Below are positions 45,990-55,293 of a stretch of 64,000 nt of DNA, one piece after another. This DNA is from Pseudomonas sp. BBP2017. GTDB lineage: Bacteria > Pseudomonadota > Gammaproteobacteria > Pseudomonadales > Pseudomonadaceae. Numbering within the stretch: the stretch's first letter is position 1; each line of letters opens with the position of its first letter. The DNA lies in assembly GCF_003024385.1 (NCBI RefSeq), contig NZ_PVZN01000018.1, positions 1-64,000 of the forward strand, in the 5' to 3' direction. The translations under genes were made by a program, and so were the position numbers. The notes beneath the pieces were generated by a model. It did no database searches. It was given only the letters and a program-made list of their open reading frames with translations, and was not told where the DNA came from.

Positions 45990-48581
45990 ATGTCATCGCG
46001 TAAATTTGGTATCAACCTGGTGATAGTCATGGCCATCGCCGCGCTATTCACCGGGTTCTGGGCACTGATCAACCGCCCGGTTTCCGCCCCTGACTGGCCG
46101 GAGCAGATTTCCGGCTTCTCCTACTCGCCGTTCCGCCTCGGAGAAAGCCCGCAAAAGGGCCAATACCCGACTGAGGACGAACTGCGCCAGGACCTCGAGC
46201 AACTGAGCAAGCTGACCGACAGTATTCGTATCTATACCGTCGAAGGCACCCAGGCCGAGATTCCACGCCTGGCCGAAGAGTTCGGCCTGCGGGTAACCCT
46301 CGGGGTGTGGATCAGCCCGGACCTTGAGCGTAACGAACGGGAAATCCAGAAAGCCATTGAACTGGCCAACAGCTCGCGCAGTGTCGTGCGGGTGATGGTC
46401 GGCAACGAAGCACTGTTCCGCGAAGAAATCACCCCCCAGGCGCTGATCCAGTACCTGGACCGGGTGCGCGCAGCGGTGAAAGTCCCGGTGACCACCAGTG
46501 AACAGTGGCATATCTGGAAAGAGCACCCGGAGCTGGCCAAACACGTCGACCTGGTAGCGGCGCATATCCTACCGTACTGGGAATTCATCCCGATGAAGGA
46601 CGCCGGCCAGTTCGTACTGGACCGCGCCCGCGACCTCAAACAGCAATTCCCACGCAAGCCACTGCTGCTCTCCGAAGTCGGCTGGCCGAGCAACGGGCGC
46701 ATGCGTGGCGGCGCCGACGCCACCCCGGCCGACCAGGCCATTTACCTGCGCACCCTGGTCAACAAGCTCAACCGTCAGGGTTACAACTACTTCGTTATCG
46801 AAGCCTATGACCAACCGTGGAAGGCCAGCGACGAAGGTTCGGTCGGCGCTTACTGGGGCGTATTCAACGCCGCCCGCCAGCAAAAATTCAACTTCGAAGG
46901 CCCGGTAGTGGCCATTCCGCAGTGGCGCGTGCTGGCGGTGGGTTCGGTGGTCCTGGCGATGCTCTCGCTGACCTTGCTGCTGATCGATGGCTCGGCCCTG
47001 CGTCAGCGCGGGCGCACCTTCCTGACCTTTATCGCCTTCCTCTGCGGTTCGGTGCTGGTGTGGATCGGCTACGACTACAGCCAGCAGTACAGCACCTGGT
47101 TCAGCCTGACGGTGGGCTTCTTGCTCGCACTTGGCGCGCTCGGGGTGTTTATCGTGTTGCTGACCGAAGCCCATGAACTGGCCGAGGCGGTGTGGATTCG
47201 CAAACGCCGCCGTGAGTTCCTGCCGGTGCAGGCCGACAGCGCTTACCGCCCGAAAGTCTCGGTGCATGTGCCGTGCTACAACGAGCCACCGGAGATGGTC
47301 AAACAGACCCTCAACGCCCTAGCGGCGCTGGATTATCCAGACTACGAAGTCCTGATCATCGACAACAACACCAAGGATCCGGCGGTCTGGGAGCCGATCA
47401 AGGCCCATTGCCAGATGCTCGGTGAGCGCTTCAAGTTCTTCCACGTCTCCCCTCTGGCGGGCTTCAAGGGGGGCGCACTGAACTACCTGATCCCGCACAC
47501 CGCCAAGGATGCCGAAGTGATCGCGGTGATCGACTCGGACTACTGCGTGGATCGCAACTGGCTCAAGCACATGGTCCCGCACTTCAGCGACCCGAAAATC
47601 GCCGTGGTGCAATCGCCGCAGGACTACCGCGACCAGAACGAAAGCACCTTCAAGAAGCTGTGTTACAGCGAATACAAGGGTTTCTTCCATATCGGCATGG
47701 TCACCCGCAATGATCGAGACGCGATCATCCAGCACGGCACCATGACCATGACCCGGCGTTCGGTGCTCGAAGAACTCGGTTGGGCTGACTGGTGTATCTG
47801 TGAAGACGCCGAACTCGGCCTGCGGGTGTTCGAGAAGGGTTACTCAGCGGCGTACTCCCACGAGAGCTATGGCAAGGGTCTGATGCCCGATACCTTCATC
47901 GACTTCAAGAAGCAGCGCTTCCGCTGGGCCTACGGCGCCATCCAGATCATCAAGCGCCATGCTGCCAGTCTGTTGCGTGGTAAAGACTCGGAGCTCACCC
48001 GCGGCCAGCGCTATCACTTTCTGGCCGGCTGGCTGCCGTGGATTGCCGATGGCATGAACATTTTCTTCACCATTGGCGCCTTGCTCTGGTCGGCGGCGAT
48101 GATCATCGTGCCGCAACGAGTCGATCCACCGCTGCTGATCTTCGCCATCCCGCCCTTGGCGCTGTTCGTGTTCAAGGTCGGCAAGATTGTCTTCCTCTAC
48201 CGCCGTGCGGTCGGGGTCAACATGAAGGATGCCTTCGCCGCAGCCCTGGCCGGCCTTGCCCTGTCGCATACCATCGCCAAAGCGGTGCTGTACGGTTTCT
48301 TCACCAGCAGCATTCCGTTCTTCCGCACGCCGAAGAACGCCGACAGCCATGGTTTGCTGGTGGCGCTTTCCGAAGCCCGCGAAGAGCTGTTCATCATGTT
48401 GCTGCTATGGGGTGCTGCGGCCGGTATCTACCTGGTTCAGGGTTTGCCGAGCAATGACATGCGCTTCTGGGTGGCCATGCTGCTGGTGCAGTCGCTGCCG
48501 TATCTGGCGGCGCTGATCATGGCGCTGCTGTCGTCGCTGCCCAAGCCTGTGGATGCCGCCCAGCCGGCGCAGGCGTCCTGA
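45990..48581 (+). CDS. ndvB: Beta-glucan synthase with GH17 and GT2 domains (NdvB-type)
   Basis: An 863-residue membrane protein. An N-terminal helix (about 9-28) leads to a periplasmic GH17 domain (about 35-305) whose catalytic glutamates are visible in VGNEALF (Glu140) and LLSEVGWPSNG (Glu229). Three membrane helices (about 312-332, 343-362, 370-390) come next, then a cytosolic GT2 domain (about 420-660) with VPCYNEPPEM, DSDYC (515-519), CEDAELGLRVF and the KKQRFRW motif. C-terminal helices finish the protein. The layout matches P. aeruginosa NdvB, which makes cyclic beta-1,3-glucan linked to biofilm antibiotic tolerance. The GH17 part probably transglycosylates the chain. I saw no clear promoter in the 290-bp upstream gap (45700-45989). 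Confidence 0.85.
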   Translation: MSSRKFGINLVIVMAIAALFTGFWALINRPVSAPDWPEQISGFSYSPFRLGESPQKGQYPTEDELRQDLEQLSKLTDSIRIYTVEGTQAEIPRLAEEFGLRVTLGVWISPDLERNEREIQKAIELANSSRSVVRVMVGNEALFREEITPQALIQYLDRVRAAVKVPVTTSEQWHIWKEHPELAKHVDLVAAHILPYWEFIPMKDAGQFVLDRARDLKQQFPRKPLLLSEVGWPSNGRMRGGADATPADQAIYLRTLVNKLNRQGYNYFVIEAYDQPWKASDEGSVGAYWGVFNAARQQKFNFEGPVVAIPQWRVLAVGSVVLAMLSLTLLLIDGSALRQRGRTFLTFIAFLCGSVLVWIGYDYSQQYSTWFSLTVGFLLALGALGVFIVLLTEAHELAEAVWIRKRRREFLPVQADSAYRPKVSVHVPCYNEPPEMVKQTLNALAALDYPDYEVLIIDNNTKDPAVWEPIKAHCQMLGERFKFFHVSPLAGFKGGALNYLIPHTAKDAEVIAVIDSDYCVDRNWLKHMVPHFSDPKIAVVQSPQDYRDQNESTFKKLCYSEYKGFFHIGMVTRNDRDAIIQHGTMTMTRRSVLEELGWADWCICEDAELGLRVFEKGYSAAYSHESYGKGLMPDTFIDFKKQRFRWAYGAIQIIKRHAASLLRGKDSELTRGQRYHFLAGWLPWIADGMNIFFTIGALLWSAAMIIVPQRVDPPLLIFAIPPLALFVFKVGKIVFLYRRAVGVNMKDAFAAALAGLALSHTIAKAVLYGFFTSSIPFFRTPKNADSHGLLVALSEAREELFIMLLLWGAAAGIYLVQGLPSNDMRFWVAMLLVQSLPYLAALIMALLSSLPKPVDAAQPAQAS

Positions 48582-48584
48582 CCA

Positions 48585-48616
48585 CCTGTAAGAGCGGGCT
48601 CGCCCCGCTCCTACAG
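48585..48616. repeat. Single REP-like palindrome after the glucan synthase gene
   Basis: CTGTAAGAGCGGGCTCGCCCCGCTCCTACAG-type sequence folds on itself (AGAGCGGG...CCCGCTCCT) directly after the stop. It resembles the REPs at 15.5 and 39.9 kb. Confidence 0.7.
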
Positions 48617-48683
48617 CCCCCCGAATTGCTATAAGATAACGCCCCTCGAATTCGTGCCCTGCCTTGCCCCCGGAGTTTCTTCA

Positions 48684-49835
48684 ATGACGGCCCCAGCCGA
48701 CCTCTCGCCTACCCTAGAACTGGCCTGCGACCTGATCCGTCGCCCCTCGGTGACCCCGCTCGATGCCGACTGCCAGAAACAGATGATGCAGCGCCTGGGC
48801 GATGCCGGTTTCATGCTGGAGCCGATGCGTATCGAAGATGTCGACAACTTCTGGGCCACCCATGGCACCCAGGATGGTCCGGTGCTGTGCTTTGCCGGTC
48901 ACACCGACGTAGTGCCCACCGGCCCCGTGCAGGCCTGGCAGAACGATCCGTTCGATGCCCTGATCGATGCCGACGGCATGCTCTGTGGCCGTGGCGCTGC
49001 CGACATGAAAGGCAGCCTGGCGGCCATGGTTGTGGCCACCGAGCGCTTTGTCGCCGATTACCCGAACCATCGCGGCAAGGTCGCCTTCCTGATCACCAGT
49101 GACGAAGAAGGCCCGGCCCACCACGGCACCAAGGCGGTGATCGAACGCCTGGCCGCGCGCAAAGAGCGCCTGGACTGGTGCATCGTCGGCGAGCCGTCGA
49201 GCACCAGCCTGGTTGGCGACGTGGTCAAGAACGGTCGTCGCGGCTCGCTCGGCGCCAAGCTGACGGTGCGTGGCGTGCAGGGCCATGTGGCCTACCCGCA
49301 CCTGGCCAAGAACCCGATCCACCTGGCCGCCCCGGCGCTGGCGGAGCTGGCTGCCGAGCATTGGGACGAAGGCAATGCCTTCTTCCCGCCGACCAGCTTC
49401 CAGATCTCCAACCTCAACTCCGGCACTGGCGCGACCAACGTGGTACCGGGTGAACTGACGGCGCTGTTCAACTTCCGTTTCTCCACCGAATCGACGGTTG
49501 AAGGCCTGCAAGCCCGCGTCGCGGCGATCCTCGACAAGCACCAGCTGGACTGGCACGTCGACTGGGCGCTGTCTGGCCTGCCGTTCCTGACCGAGCCGGG
49601 CGACCTGCTCGACGCGGTATCGGCCAGCATCAAAGCGGTCACCGGTCGCGAAACCAAGGCCTCGACCAGCGGCGGCACCTCCGATGGGCGCTTCATTGCC
49701 ACCCTCGGTACCCAAGTGGTTGAACTGGGCCCGGTCAACGCCACCATTCACCAGGTCAACGAGCGGATCCTGGCCAGTGACCTCGACGTACTGACCGAGA
49801 TCTACTACCAGACCCTGACCCGGTTGCTTGCCTGA
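48684..49835 (+). CDS. dapE: Succinyl-diaminopimelate desuccinylase DapE
   Basis: A 383-residue M20-family di-zinc amidohydrolase releasing LL-diaminopimelate. Metal ligands are in CFAGHTDVVPTGP, GRGAADMKGS and ITSDEEGPAHHGT; the C-terminal ASTSGGTSDGRFI completes the site. I chose the ATG at 48684, eight bases after GGAG. It is followed without a gap by rlmA (TGATG). Confidence 0.96.
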   Translation: MTAPADLSPTLELACDLIRRPSVTPLDADCQKQMMQRLGDAGFMLEPMRIEDVDNFWATHGTQDGPVLCFAGHTDVVPTGPVQAWQNDPFDALIDADGMLCGRGAADMKGSLAAMVVATERFVADYPNHRGKVAFLITSDEEGPAHHGTKAVIERLAARKERLDWCIVGEPSSTSLVGDVVKNGRRGSLGAKLTVRGVQGHVAYPHLAKNPIHLAAPALAELAAEHWDEGNAFFPPTSFQISNLNSGTGATNVVPGELTALFNFRFSTESTVEGLQARVAAILDKHQLDWHVDWALSGLPFLTEPGDLLDAVSASIKAVTGRETKASTSGGTSDGRFIATLGTQVVELGPVNATIHQVNERILASDLDVLTEIYYQTLTRLLA

Positions 49836-50647
49836 TGCTCATCTGCCCTCTCTGCAGCGCAGCGCTCAGTGCAGTCGACAACGGTGTGGCCTGCCCGGCC
49901 GGACACCGTTTCGACCGGGCTCGCCAAGGCTACCTGAACCTGTTGCCGGTGCAGCACAAGAACAGCCGCGATCCGGGCGACAACCAGGCCATGGTCGAAG
50001 CCCGTCGCGACTTTCTCAATGCCGGGCACTATGCCCCGGTTGCCCATCGCCTGGCCGAACTGGCCGCCGAGCGCGCGCCCGCGCGCTGGCTGGATATCGG
50101 TTGTGGCGAGGGTTACTACACCGCGCAGATCGCCGAGGCGCTGCCCGAGGCTGACGGCTATGCCCTGGATATCTCCCGCGAGGCGGTAAAGCGCGCCTGC
50201 AAGCGCAACCCGGCACTGACCTGGCTGGTGGCAAGCATGGCGCGGGTGCCCCTGGCCGATGCCAGCTGTCAGTTCCTCGCCAGTGTGTTCAGCCCTCTGG
50301 ACTGGCAAGAGGCCCTGCGCCTGCTCGCCCCAGGTGGCGGCCTGATGCGCGTCGGCCCGACCAACGATCACCTGATCGAGCTGCGCCATAAACTCTATGA
50401 TGAAGTGCGCGACTACGCCGACGACAAGCACCTGGCGCTGGTCCCGGCCGGCATGCAGCACGCCCACAGTGAAATCCTCACATTCCGTCTGAGCCTTGCC
50501 GATGGCAAGTCCCGCGCTGACTTGCTGGCCATGACCCCTCATGGCTGGCGCGCCAGCGCGGAAAAACGCGCCCGCGTCATCGAGCAGGCCGAGCCTTTCG
50601 AGGTCACGGTATCGATGCGTTACGATTACTTCGTGCGCCAAGACTGA
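49835..50647 (+). CDS. rlmA: Putative 23S rRNA (guanine-N1) methyltransferase, RlmA family
   Basis: A 270-residue SAM-dependent methyltransferase. An N-terminal zinc ribbon is seen in CPLC (residues 4-7) and CPAGHRF (about 20-26), followed by the segment DNQAMVEARRDFLNAGHY typical of RlmA. The SAM site is WLDIGCGEGYYTAQI (about 88-102). RlmA methylates G745 of 23S rRNA in E. coli; the exact target here is inferred. Start overlaps the dapE stop. Confidence 0.87.
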   Translation: MLICPLCSAALSAVDNGVACPAGHRFDRARQGYLNLLPVQHKNSRDPGDNQAMVEARRDFLNAGHYAPVAHRLAELAAERAPARWLDIGCGEGYYTAQIAEALPEADGYALDISREAVKRACKRNPALTWLVASMARVPLADASCQFLASVFSPLDWQEALRLLAPGGGLMRVGPTNDHLIELRHKLYDEVRDYADDKHLALVPAGMQHAHSEILTFRLSLADGKSRADLLAMTPHGWRASAEKRARVIEQAEPFEVTVSMRYDYFVRQD

Positions 50648-50664
50648 GCACACCTGGAGCCCCC

Positions 50665-51042
50665 ATGCGCCAACCCGATATCGAGATTTACCTCAAAGAC
50701 GCTGACGTCGACCATAAACAGATCGCGGCCTGGCTCACCGAAGCACTCGGCCCTTGCAGCGACTGGCAGCAGAAAGGTCAGACCTACAAGTGCAAGGCCG
50801 GTAACATTCCGGTTACCTGGTTACCGAAGGCTGTAGGCAAATGGAACAGTCTCTACCTGGAAAGCGACCAAACACCGTGGGATGACGACATCGCCTGCGC
50901 GCGCGCCGCCTTCGCTGCACTGAGTGTCGAGGTGCGCTGTGCACCGGGCAGCTGGGTCGAGGAAGAAGGTGAAGAGGATGCCGATCGCTGGATCCGCATC
51001 AGTGCCGACGGTGAAGAGGAAATCACCTGGCGTACGCACTAG
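50665..51042 (+). CDS. Conserved hypothetical protein
   Basis: A 125-residue soluble protein I do not recognise. It has no signal peptide or membrane segment. Two cysteines (about 31 and 43) lie in the first half and another near 93. The C-terminus is strongly acidic (EEEGEEDADRW). Codon use is like the neighbours, so it is likely a genuine gene co-transcribed with dapE-rlmA, 17 bp after rlmA. Lineage-restricted function is likely but unknown. Confidence 0.75.
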   Translation: MRQPDIEIYLKDADVDHKQIAAWLTEALGPCSDWQQKGQTYKCKAGNIPVTWLPKAVGKWNSLYLESDQTPWDDDIACARAAFAALSVEVRCAPGSWVEEEGEEDADRWIRISADGEEEITWRTH

Positions 51043-51114
51043 CTGCAAGCCGTAAGCTGCAAGTTACAAGCCGAGCACGGTCAACTTGCAGCTTGCAGCT
51101 TCATACTTGCAGCT
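51043..51114. repeat. GCTGCAAG-type short repeats between convergent genes
   Basis: The octamer GCTGCAAG occurs twice on one side (around 51046 and 51057) and its complement CTTGCAGC three times on the other (51084-51113), allowing alternative hairpins. Arrays of this motif occur between convergent genes in Pseudomonas and probably serve as a bidirectional terminator. Confidence 0.55.
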
Positions 51115-51324
51115 TTAGAGCCCTATAACGTCTTCGGCCTGCAGGCCTTTCTGGCCCTGCGTCAGACTGTATTCGACCTGCTGCCCCTCGAGCAGGGTGC
51201 GATGCCCCTCGCCGCGAATGGCGCGGTAGTGAACGAACACATCGGCGCCACCTTCACGCTGAATGAAGCCATAACCTTTGGCGTCATTGAACCACTTTAC
51301 ACTTCCAGTCTCACGAGACGACAT
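51115..51324 (-). CDS. Cold-shock domain protein
   Basis: A 69-residue single OB-fold CSP. RNP1 is visible as KGYGFIQRE and RNP2 as DVFVHY, preceded by GSVKWFNDAKG. It binds single-stranded RNA and acts as an RNA chaperone. The sequence between FVHYRAI and the C-terminus (RGEGHRTLLEGQQVEYSL) is typical of the family. Divergent from plsB across 221 bp that must hold both promoters and probably a long csp leader; I could not assign boxes. Confidence 0.93.
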   Translation of the reverse strand: MSSRETGSVKWFNDAKGYGFIQREGGADVFVHYRAIRGEGHRTLLEGQQVEYSLTQGQKGLQAEDVIGL

Positions 51325-51545
51325 CTGAACTACTCCGGTTTTTTATTTTGGAATCGCCTTGCAAGCGGAGGATCACCTTCCTCCGCCGACGCAGCTTGGG
51401 GATTACGCCTGCAAGCTGCGGACCGAGTATATGACAGGCTCGAAAGATTTTTTATGACGGCTCGGCATTTTGCTGAACTTGCGCAGATACGTCACACTAA
51501 CCAGCTGAGCAATTACTCGAAAATTTTACCCAGAGCACACACTGT

Positions 51546-54032
51546 ATGACCCGTTCCCCCCTGCGCCGCCTGATCTTTGGCGCCCTGCGTCGCCTGTTGT
51601 ACCTGTGGGTTCGCTCCGAGACCATCAACCAGTCGTCCTTCACCCTGAACCTGGATCGCAGCCGACCAGTGTTCTATGCCCTGCAGTCGCCATCGTTGAC
51701 CGATCTGGCGGTACTTGACCGCGAATGCACCAAAGCCGGGCTGCCGCGCCCGGTATTACCGGTGGCTGTCGGTACCCTGCAGGAACCCGCTGCGTTTTTC
51801 TACCTGACCCCGGAGCCCGACTGGCTCGGCCGCCAGGACAAGCGCGGTGCCCCGCCGACCCTGTCGCGGTTGGTCAACGCAATCAGCCAGCATGCCGAGG
51901 AAGACGCGCAGATCATTCCGGTCAGCGTGTTCTGGGGCCAGTCGCCAGCCAGCGAGTCCAGCCCGTGGAAACTGCTGTTTGCCGACAGCTGGGCGGTGAC
52001 CGGGCGCTTGCGTCGGCTGCTGACCGTGCTGATTCTCGGACGCAAGACCCGTGTGCAGTTCTCTGCGCCGATTCACCTGCGTGAACTGGTCCAGCACAAC
52101 AAGGGCCACGAACGTACCGTACGCATGGCTCAGCGCATGTTGCGGGTACACTTTCGCAACCTCAAGACCGCGGTCATCGGCCCGGACATTTCGCACCGGC
52201 GCAACCTGGTCAAGGGCCTGATCCACGACCCGCTGGTGCGCCAGGCCATCGCCGACGAGGCCGAGCGTGAGAAAATCCCCCTGGCCAAGGCTGAGGCCCA
52301 AGCCCTGCGCTATGGCAACGAGATCGCTTCGGACTACACCTATACCGCCATCCGCTTCCTCGAAGTGGTGCTCAGCTGGTTCTGGAACAAGATCTACGAC
52401 GGTATCAAGGTCAACCATATCGAGCAGGTACAAGGCATCGCCCCCGGTCACGAAGTCATCTATGTACCCTGTCACCGCAGCCATATCGACTACCTGTTGC
52501 TCTCCTACCTGCTGTTTCGCAACGGCCTGACCCCGCCGCACATCGCTGCCGGGATCAACCTCAACATGCCAGTGATCGGCGGCCTGTTGCGCCGCGGCGG
52601 GGCGTTTTTCATGCGCCGCACCTTCAAGGGCAACCCGCTGTACACCGCGGTGTTCAACGAGTACCTGCACACCCTGTTCACCAAGGGTTTCCCGGTCGAG
52701 TACTTCGTCGAAGGCGGCCGCTCACGTACCGGGCGCATGCTGCAACCGAAAACCGGCATGCTGGCCATCACCCTGCGCAGCTACTTGCGCTCATCGCGCA
52801 CGCCGATCGTCTTCGTACCGGTGTACATCGGCTATGAACGCGTCCTTGAAGGCCGCACCTACCTGGGTGAGTTGCGTGGTGCAAGCAAGAAGAAAGAGTC
52901 GATCTTTGACATCTTCAAAGTCATCGGTGCGCTCAAACAGCGCTTCGGCCAGGTAGCGGTGAACTTCGGCGAGCCGATCCGCCTCGGTGCCTTCCTCGAC
53001 CAGCAGCAGCCCGGCTGGCGTGAACAGACCCATGCCCCGCAATTTCGTCCGGCCTGGCTCAACGAAACCACCTCGCGTCTGGGTGAAAAGGTCGCGCGCC
53101 ACCTCAATGAAGCGGCGGCGATCAACCCGGTCAATCTGGTAGCCCTGGCCTTGCTCTCCACCAGCCGCCTGGCCCTGGACGAACGTGCCCTGGCGCGGGT
53201 CCTGGACCTGTACCTGGCGTTGCTGCGCACGGTACCCTACTCGCCGCACACGACCTTGCCCGAAGGTGACGGTCTGGCCCTGATCAGCCACGTCAAAGGC
53301 ATGGGCCTGCTGGCCGAGCAGAGCGATGCGCTGGGCAGGATTCTGTACCTGGACGAACAGAACGCGGTGCTGATGACCTACTACCGCAACAACGTTCTGC
53401 ACATATTCGCCCTGCCGGCATTACTGGCAAGTTTCTTCCAGAGCAGCTCGCGCATGAGCCGCGAGTTGATCCTGCAGTACACCCGGGCACTGTACCCGTA
53501 CCTGCAATCGGAGCTGTTCATCCGCTGGGAGTTGGAAGAGCTGGACGCGGTAATCGACCAGTGGCTGCAGGCTTTTGTCGAACAGGGCCTGCTGCGCTAC
53601 GAGAGTGGCGTGTACCTGCGCCCGGCACCAAGCTCACGCCAGTTCGTGCTGCTGACCCTGCTGGCCCGCGCCATCACTCAGACCCTGCAGCGTTTCTACA
53701 TGGCCACCGCGTTGCTGCTCAACAGCGGCCAGCACACGCTTAGCGCCGAAGAGCTGGAAGACCTGTGTGTGATCATGGCCCAGCGCCTGTCGATCCTGCA
53801 TGGCCTGAACGCCCCGGAGTTCTTCGACAAAACCCTGTTCCGCCACTTTATCCAGACCCAGATCGAACAAGGCGTGTTGCGCCCGGATAGCAATGGCAAG
53901 CTCGGTTACCACGAGAAACTCAGCGAACTGGCCGAAGGGGCGGCCAAGCGGGTGCTGTCGGCGGAGGTACGTTTGTCGATCCGCCAGGTGGCCTTGCACC
54001 GTGACGAACCGACGGCTAGCGTTTCCCTCTGA
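51546..54032 (+). CDS. plsB: Glycerol-3-phosphate 1-O-acyltransferase PlsB
   Basis: An 828-residue inner-membrane acyltransferase making lysophosphatidic acid. Motif I is CHRSHIDYLL (His310, Asp315), motif II GGAFFMRR, motif III VEGGRSRTGR and motif IV PVYIGYER. The N-terminal and C-terminal helical regions match the PlsB rather than the PlsY/PlsC type. The ATG at 51546 is the first in frame; the ribosome-binding site is weak. Confidence 0.95.
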   Translation: MTRSPLRRLIFGALRRLLYLWVRSETINQSSFTLNLDRSRPVFYALQSPSLTDLAVLDRECTKAGLPRPVLPVAVGTLQEPAAFFYLTPEPDWLGRQDKRGAPPTLSRLVNAISQHAEEDAQIIPVSVFWGQSPASESSPWKLLFADSWAVTGRLRRLLTVLILGRKTRVQFSAPIHLRELVQHNKGHERTVRMAQRMLRVHFRNLKTAVIGPDISHRRNLVKGLIHDPLVRQAIADEAEREKIPLAKAEAQALRYGNEIASDYTYTAIRFLEVVLSWFWNKIYDGIKVNHIEQVQGIAPGHEVIYVPCHRSHIDYLLLSYLLFRNGLTPPHIAAGINLNMPVIGGLLRRGGAFFMRRTFKGNPLYTAVFNEYLHTLFTKGFPVEYFVEGGRSRTGRMLQPKTGMLAITLRSYLRSSRTPIVFVPVYIGYERVLEGRTYLGELRGASKKKESIFDIFKVIGALKQRFGQVAVNFGEPIRLGAFLDQQQPGWREQTHAPQFRPAWLNETTSRLGEKVARHLNEAAAINPVNLVALALLSTSRLALDERALARVLDLYLALLRTVPYSPHTTLPEGDGLALISHVKGMGLLAEQSDALGRILYLDEQNAVLMTYYRNNVLHIFALPALLASFFQSSSRMSRELILQYTRALYPYLQSELFIRWELEELDAVIDQWLQAFVEQGLLRYESGVYLRPAPSSRQFVLLTLLARAITQTLQRFYMATALLLNSGQHTLSAEELEDLCVIMAQRLSILHGLNAPEFFDKTLFRHFIQTQIEQGVLRPDSNGKLGYHEKLSELAEGAAKRVLSAEVRLSIRQVALHRDEPTASVSL

Positions 54033-54095
54033 TCCAACGCGATCTCCAGACTTAGGGTAGGCAAGCAATTCATCGCCCTACTCTGGAGATTGATT

Positions 54096-54446
54096 ATGAC
54101 CACTGAGAAACACAACTGCCTGGAAATCGAAGTGCTCTACCTCGAGCGCATCGCGCTGATTGGCGAAAAGCTGGTGACCGTCAGCCTCAACGATGTGTCC
54201 CTGCAGGACGCGCCAGCATTGCCCATGGCCAGCCAAACCCTGCGTACCGACCAGAATGTGCCCTTCGACTTCAAGCTGCGCTACGACCCGAGCCTGATCA
54301 AGGACAACCACACCTACAGCATCAGTGCGCGCATCGAACACGAAGGGCGTCTGCTCTACATCAACACCCGCGCCTATACGATTGATTTGAATAATCCGTC
54401 CGCCACCCCGCTGACCGTAGTGGTACAACGCATCACCCGCGACTGA
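54096..54446 (+). CDS. YbaY/YscW-family protein without signal peptide
   Basis: A 116-residue protein with the YbaY/YscW pattern: VLYLERIAL, then SLNDVSLQDAPA, then RYDPSLIKDNHTYSISARIE and GRLLYINT. The gene at 55294 shares the same blocks, so the two are paralogues. This copy has no signal peptide or lipobox and would be cytosolic unless the start is wrong; TGGAGA upstream of the ATG at 54096 supports this start. Family members are small beta-sandwich lipoproteins of unclear role, and YscW is a pilotin. Confidence 0.8.
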   Translation: MTTEKHNCLEIEVLYLERIALIGEKLVTVSLNDVSLQDAPALPMASQTLRTDQNVPFDFKLRYDPSLIKDNHTYSISARIEHEGRLLYINTRAYTIDLNNPSATPLTVVVQRITRD

Positions 54447-54656
54447 GGACAATCGCAGCAAGCAGTGGTGTTTATGGTTGGTCTGCGGTGGGAGATCCGT
54501 ACGGCCAGTCAAAACGACTAGTCGTAATGTAAGGAAATGGCTGGCATCTCAAGATCGGACCCATTTCCAACTGGTGGAGGGCGCACCTGTTTCTTAACGT
54601 GATCACCAGCGCCCCTTGGCAATATCGCCGACAACATGGTGGTACCAAGGAACTCC

Positions 54657-55146
54657 ATGAGCAATATGACTTTCATTGAAATACAGGGCACGATCCGCCT
54701 TGCCAATGTGCCCTGTTTTGAGAAACATGTTGCCGATTTCACTGGACCATCAGACACGTCGAATCCGGCAGAACCTCACACTCAACAGCCAAGACAGGCC
54801 GACAGTAAGCGAGCCAATTGATGCAGCTAGCTTTAAGCACATCACCGGAACACTATCAATCCCCGAAATTGCGGATCTGTCGGGACATCAGCTGATCACC
54901 GCATTGCATGCGGTTCATCTGGATGAAAATCAGCACAAAACCTATGTCAACATCTCCGAGAACAGCTTTCAGATCCGAGGTACACAAGAGCCATTCTCGC
55001 TCCATGTCGATGCAGGCGCGCTAACCAAAAATGCTAAGCCGGAGCTGAGTTTCTTATTGCGGCACCCCACGGGTCGCTACGTTGCCGGGCGAGTCCTCCG
55101 AGACGTAGACCTTTACGCCCTGATAAGCGATCTCCAAGTGGAATAA
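54657..55146 (+). CDS. Hypothetical protein, apparently split by a frameshift
   Basis: AAGGAACTCC leads into an ATG at 54657 and a reading frame (SNMTFIEIQGTIRL) that closes at 54821. A second frame, +1 relative to the first, is open to the stop at 55146 and carries coding-like sequence (GTLSIPEIADLSGH, LLRHPTGRYVAGRV). The +1 frame has no ATG with a good ribosome site; its first starts are a TTG at 54676 and ATGs at 54706 and 54727. The simplest reading is one gene with a frameshift near 54735. Codon use is less GC-rich at third positions than in the neighbours, suggesting transfer or decay. Function unknown; weak resemblance to the flanking YbaY-like proteins only in the GTIRL/GTLSI strand pattern. 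Confidence 0.5.
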
Positions 55147-55293
55147 AGGCAGGCCAAGCCAACATCCTAGGTGAGCGAGTGAACTACAGGCGAAATCAAA
55201 GGATGTACGCCCCATTCAATCGATATCCGCGATAAAAATCCGTTAAAGTCCCAAGGGTTGGCCACAAGCCAGCGCCAAGGGCCCGGAGATTCC

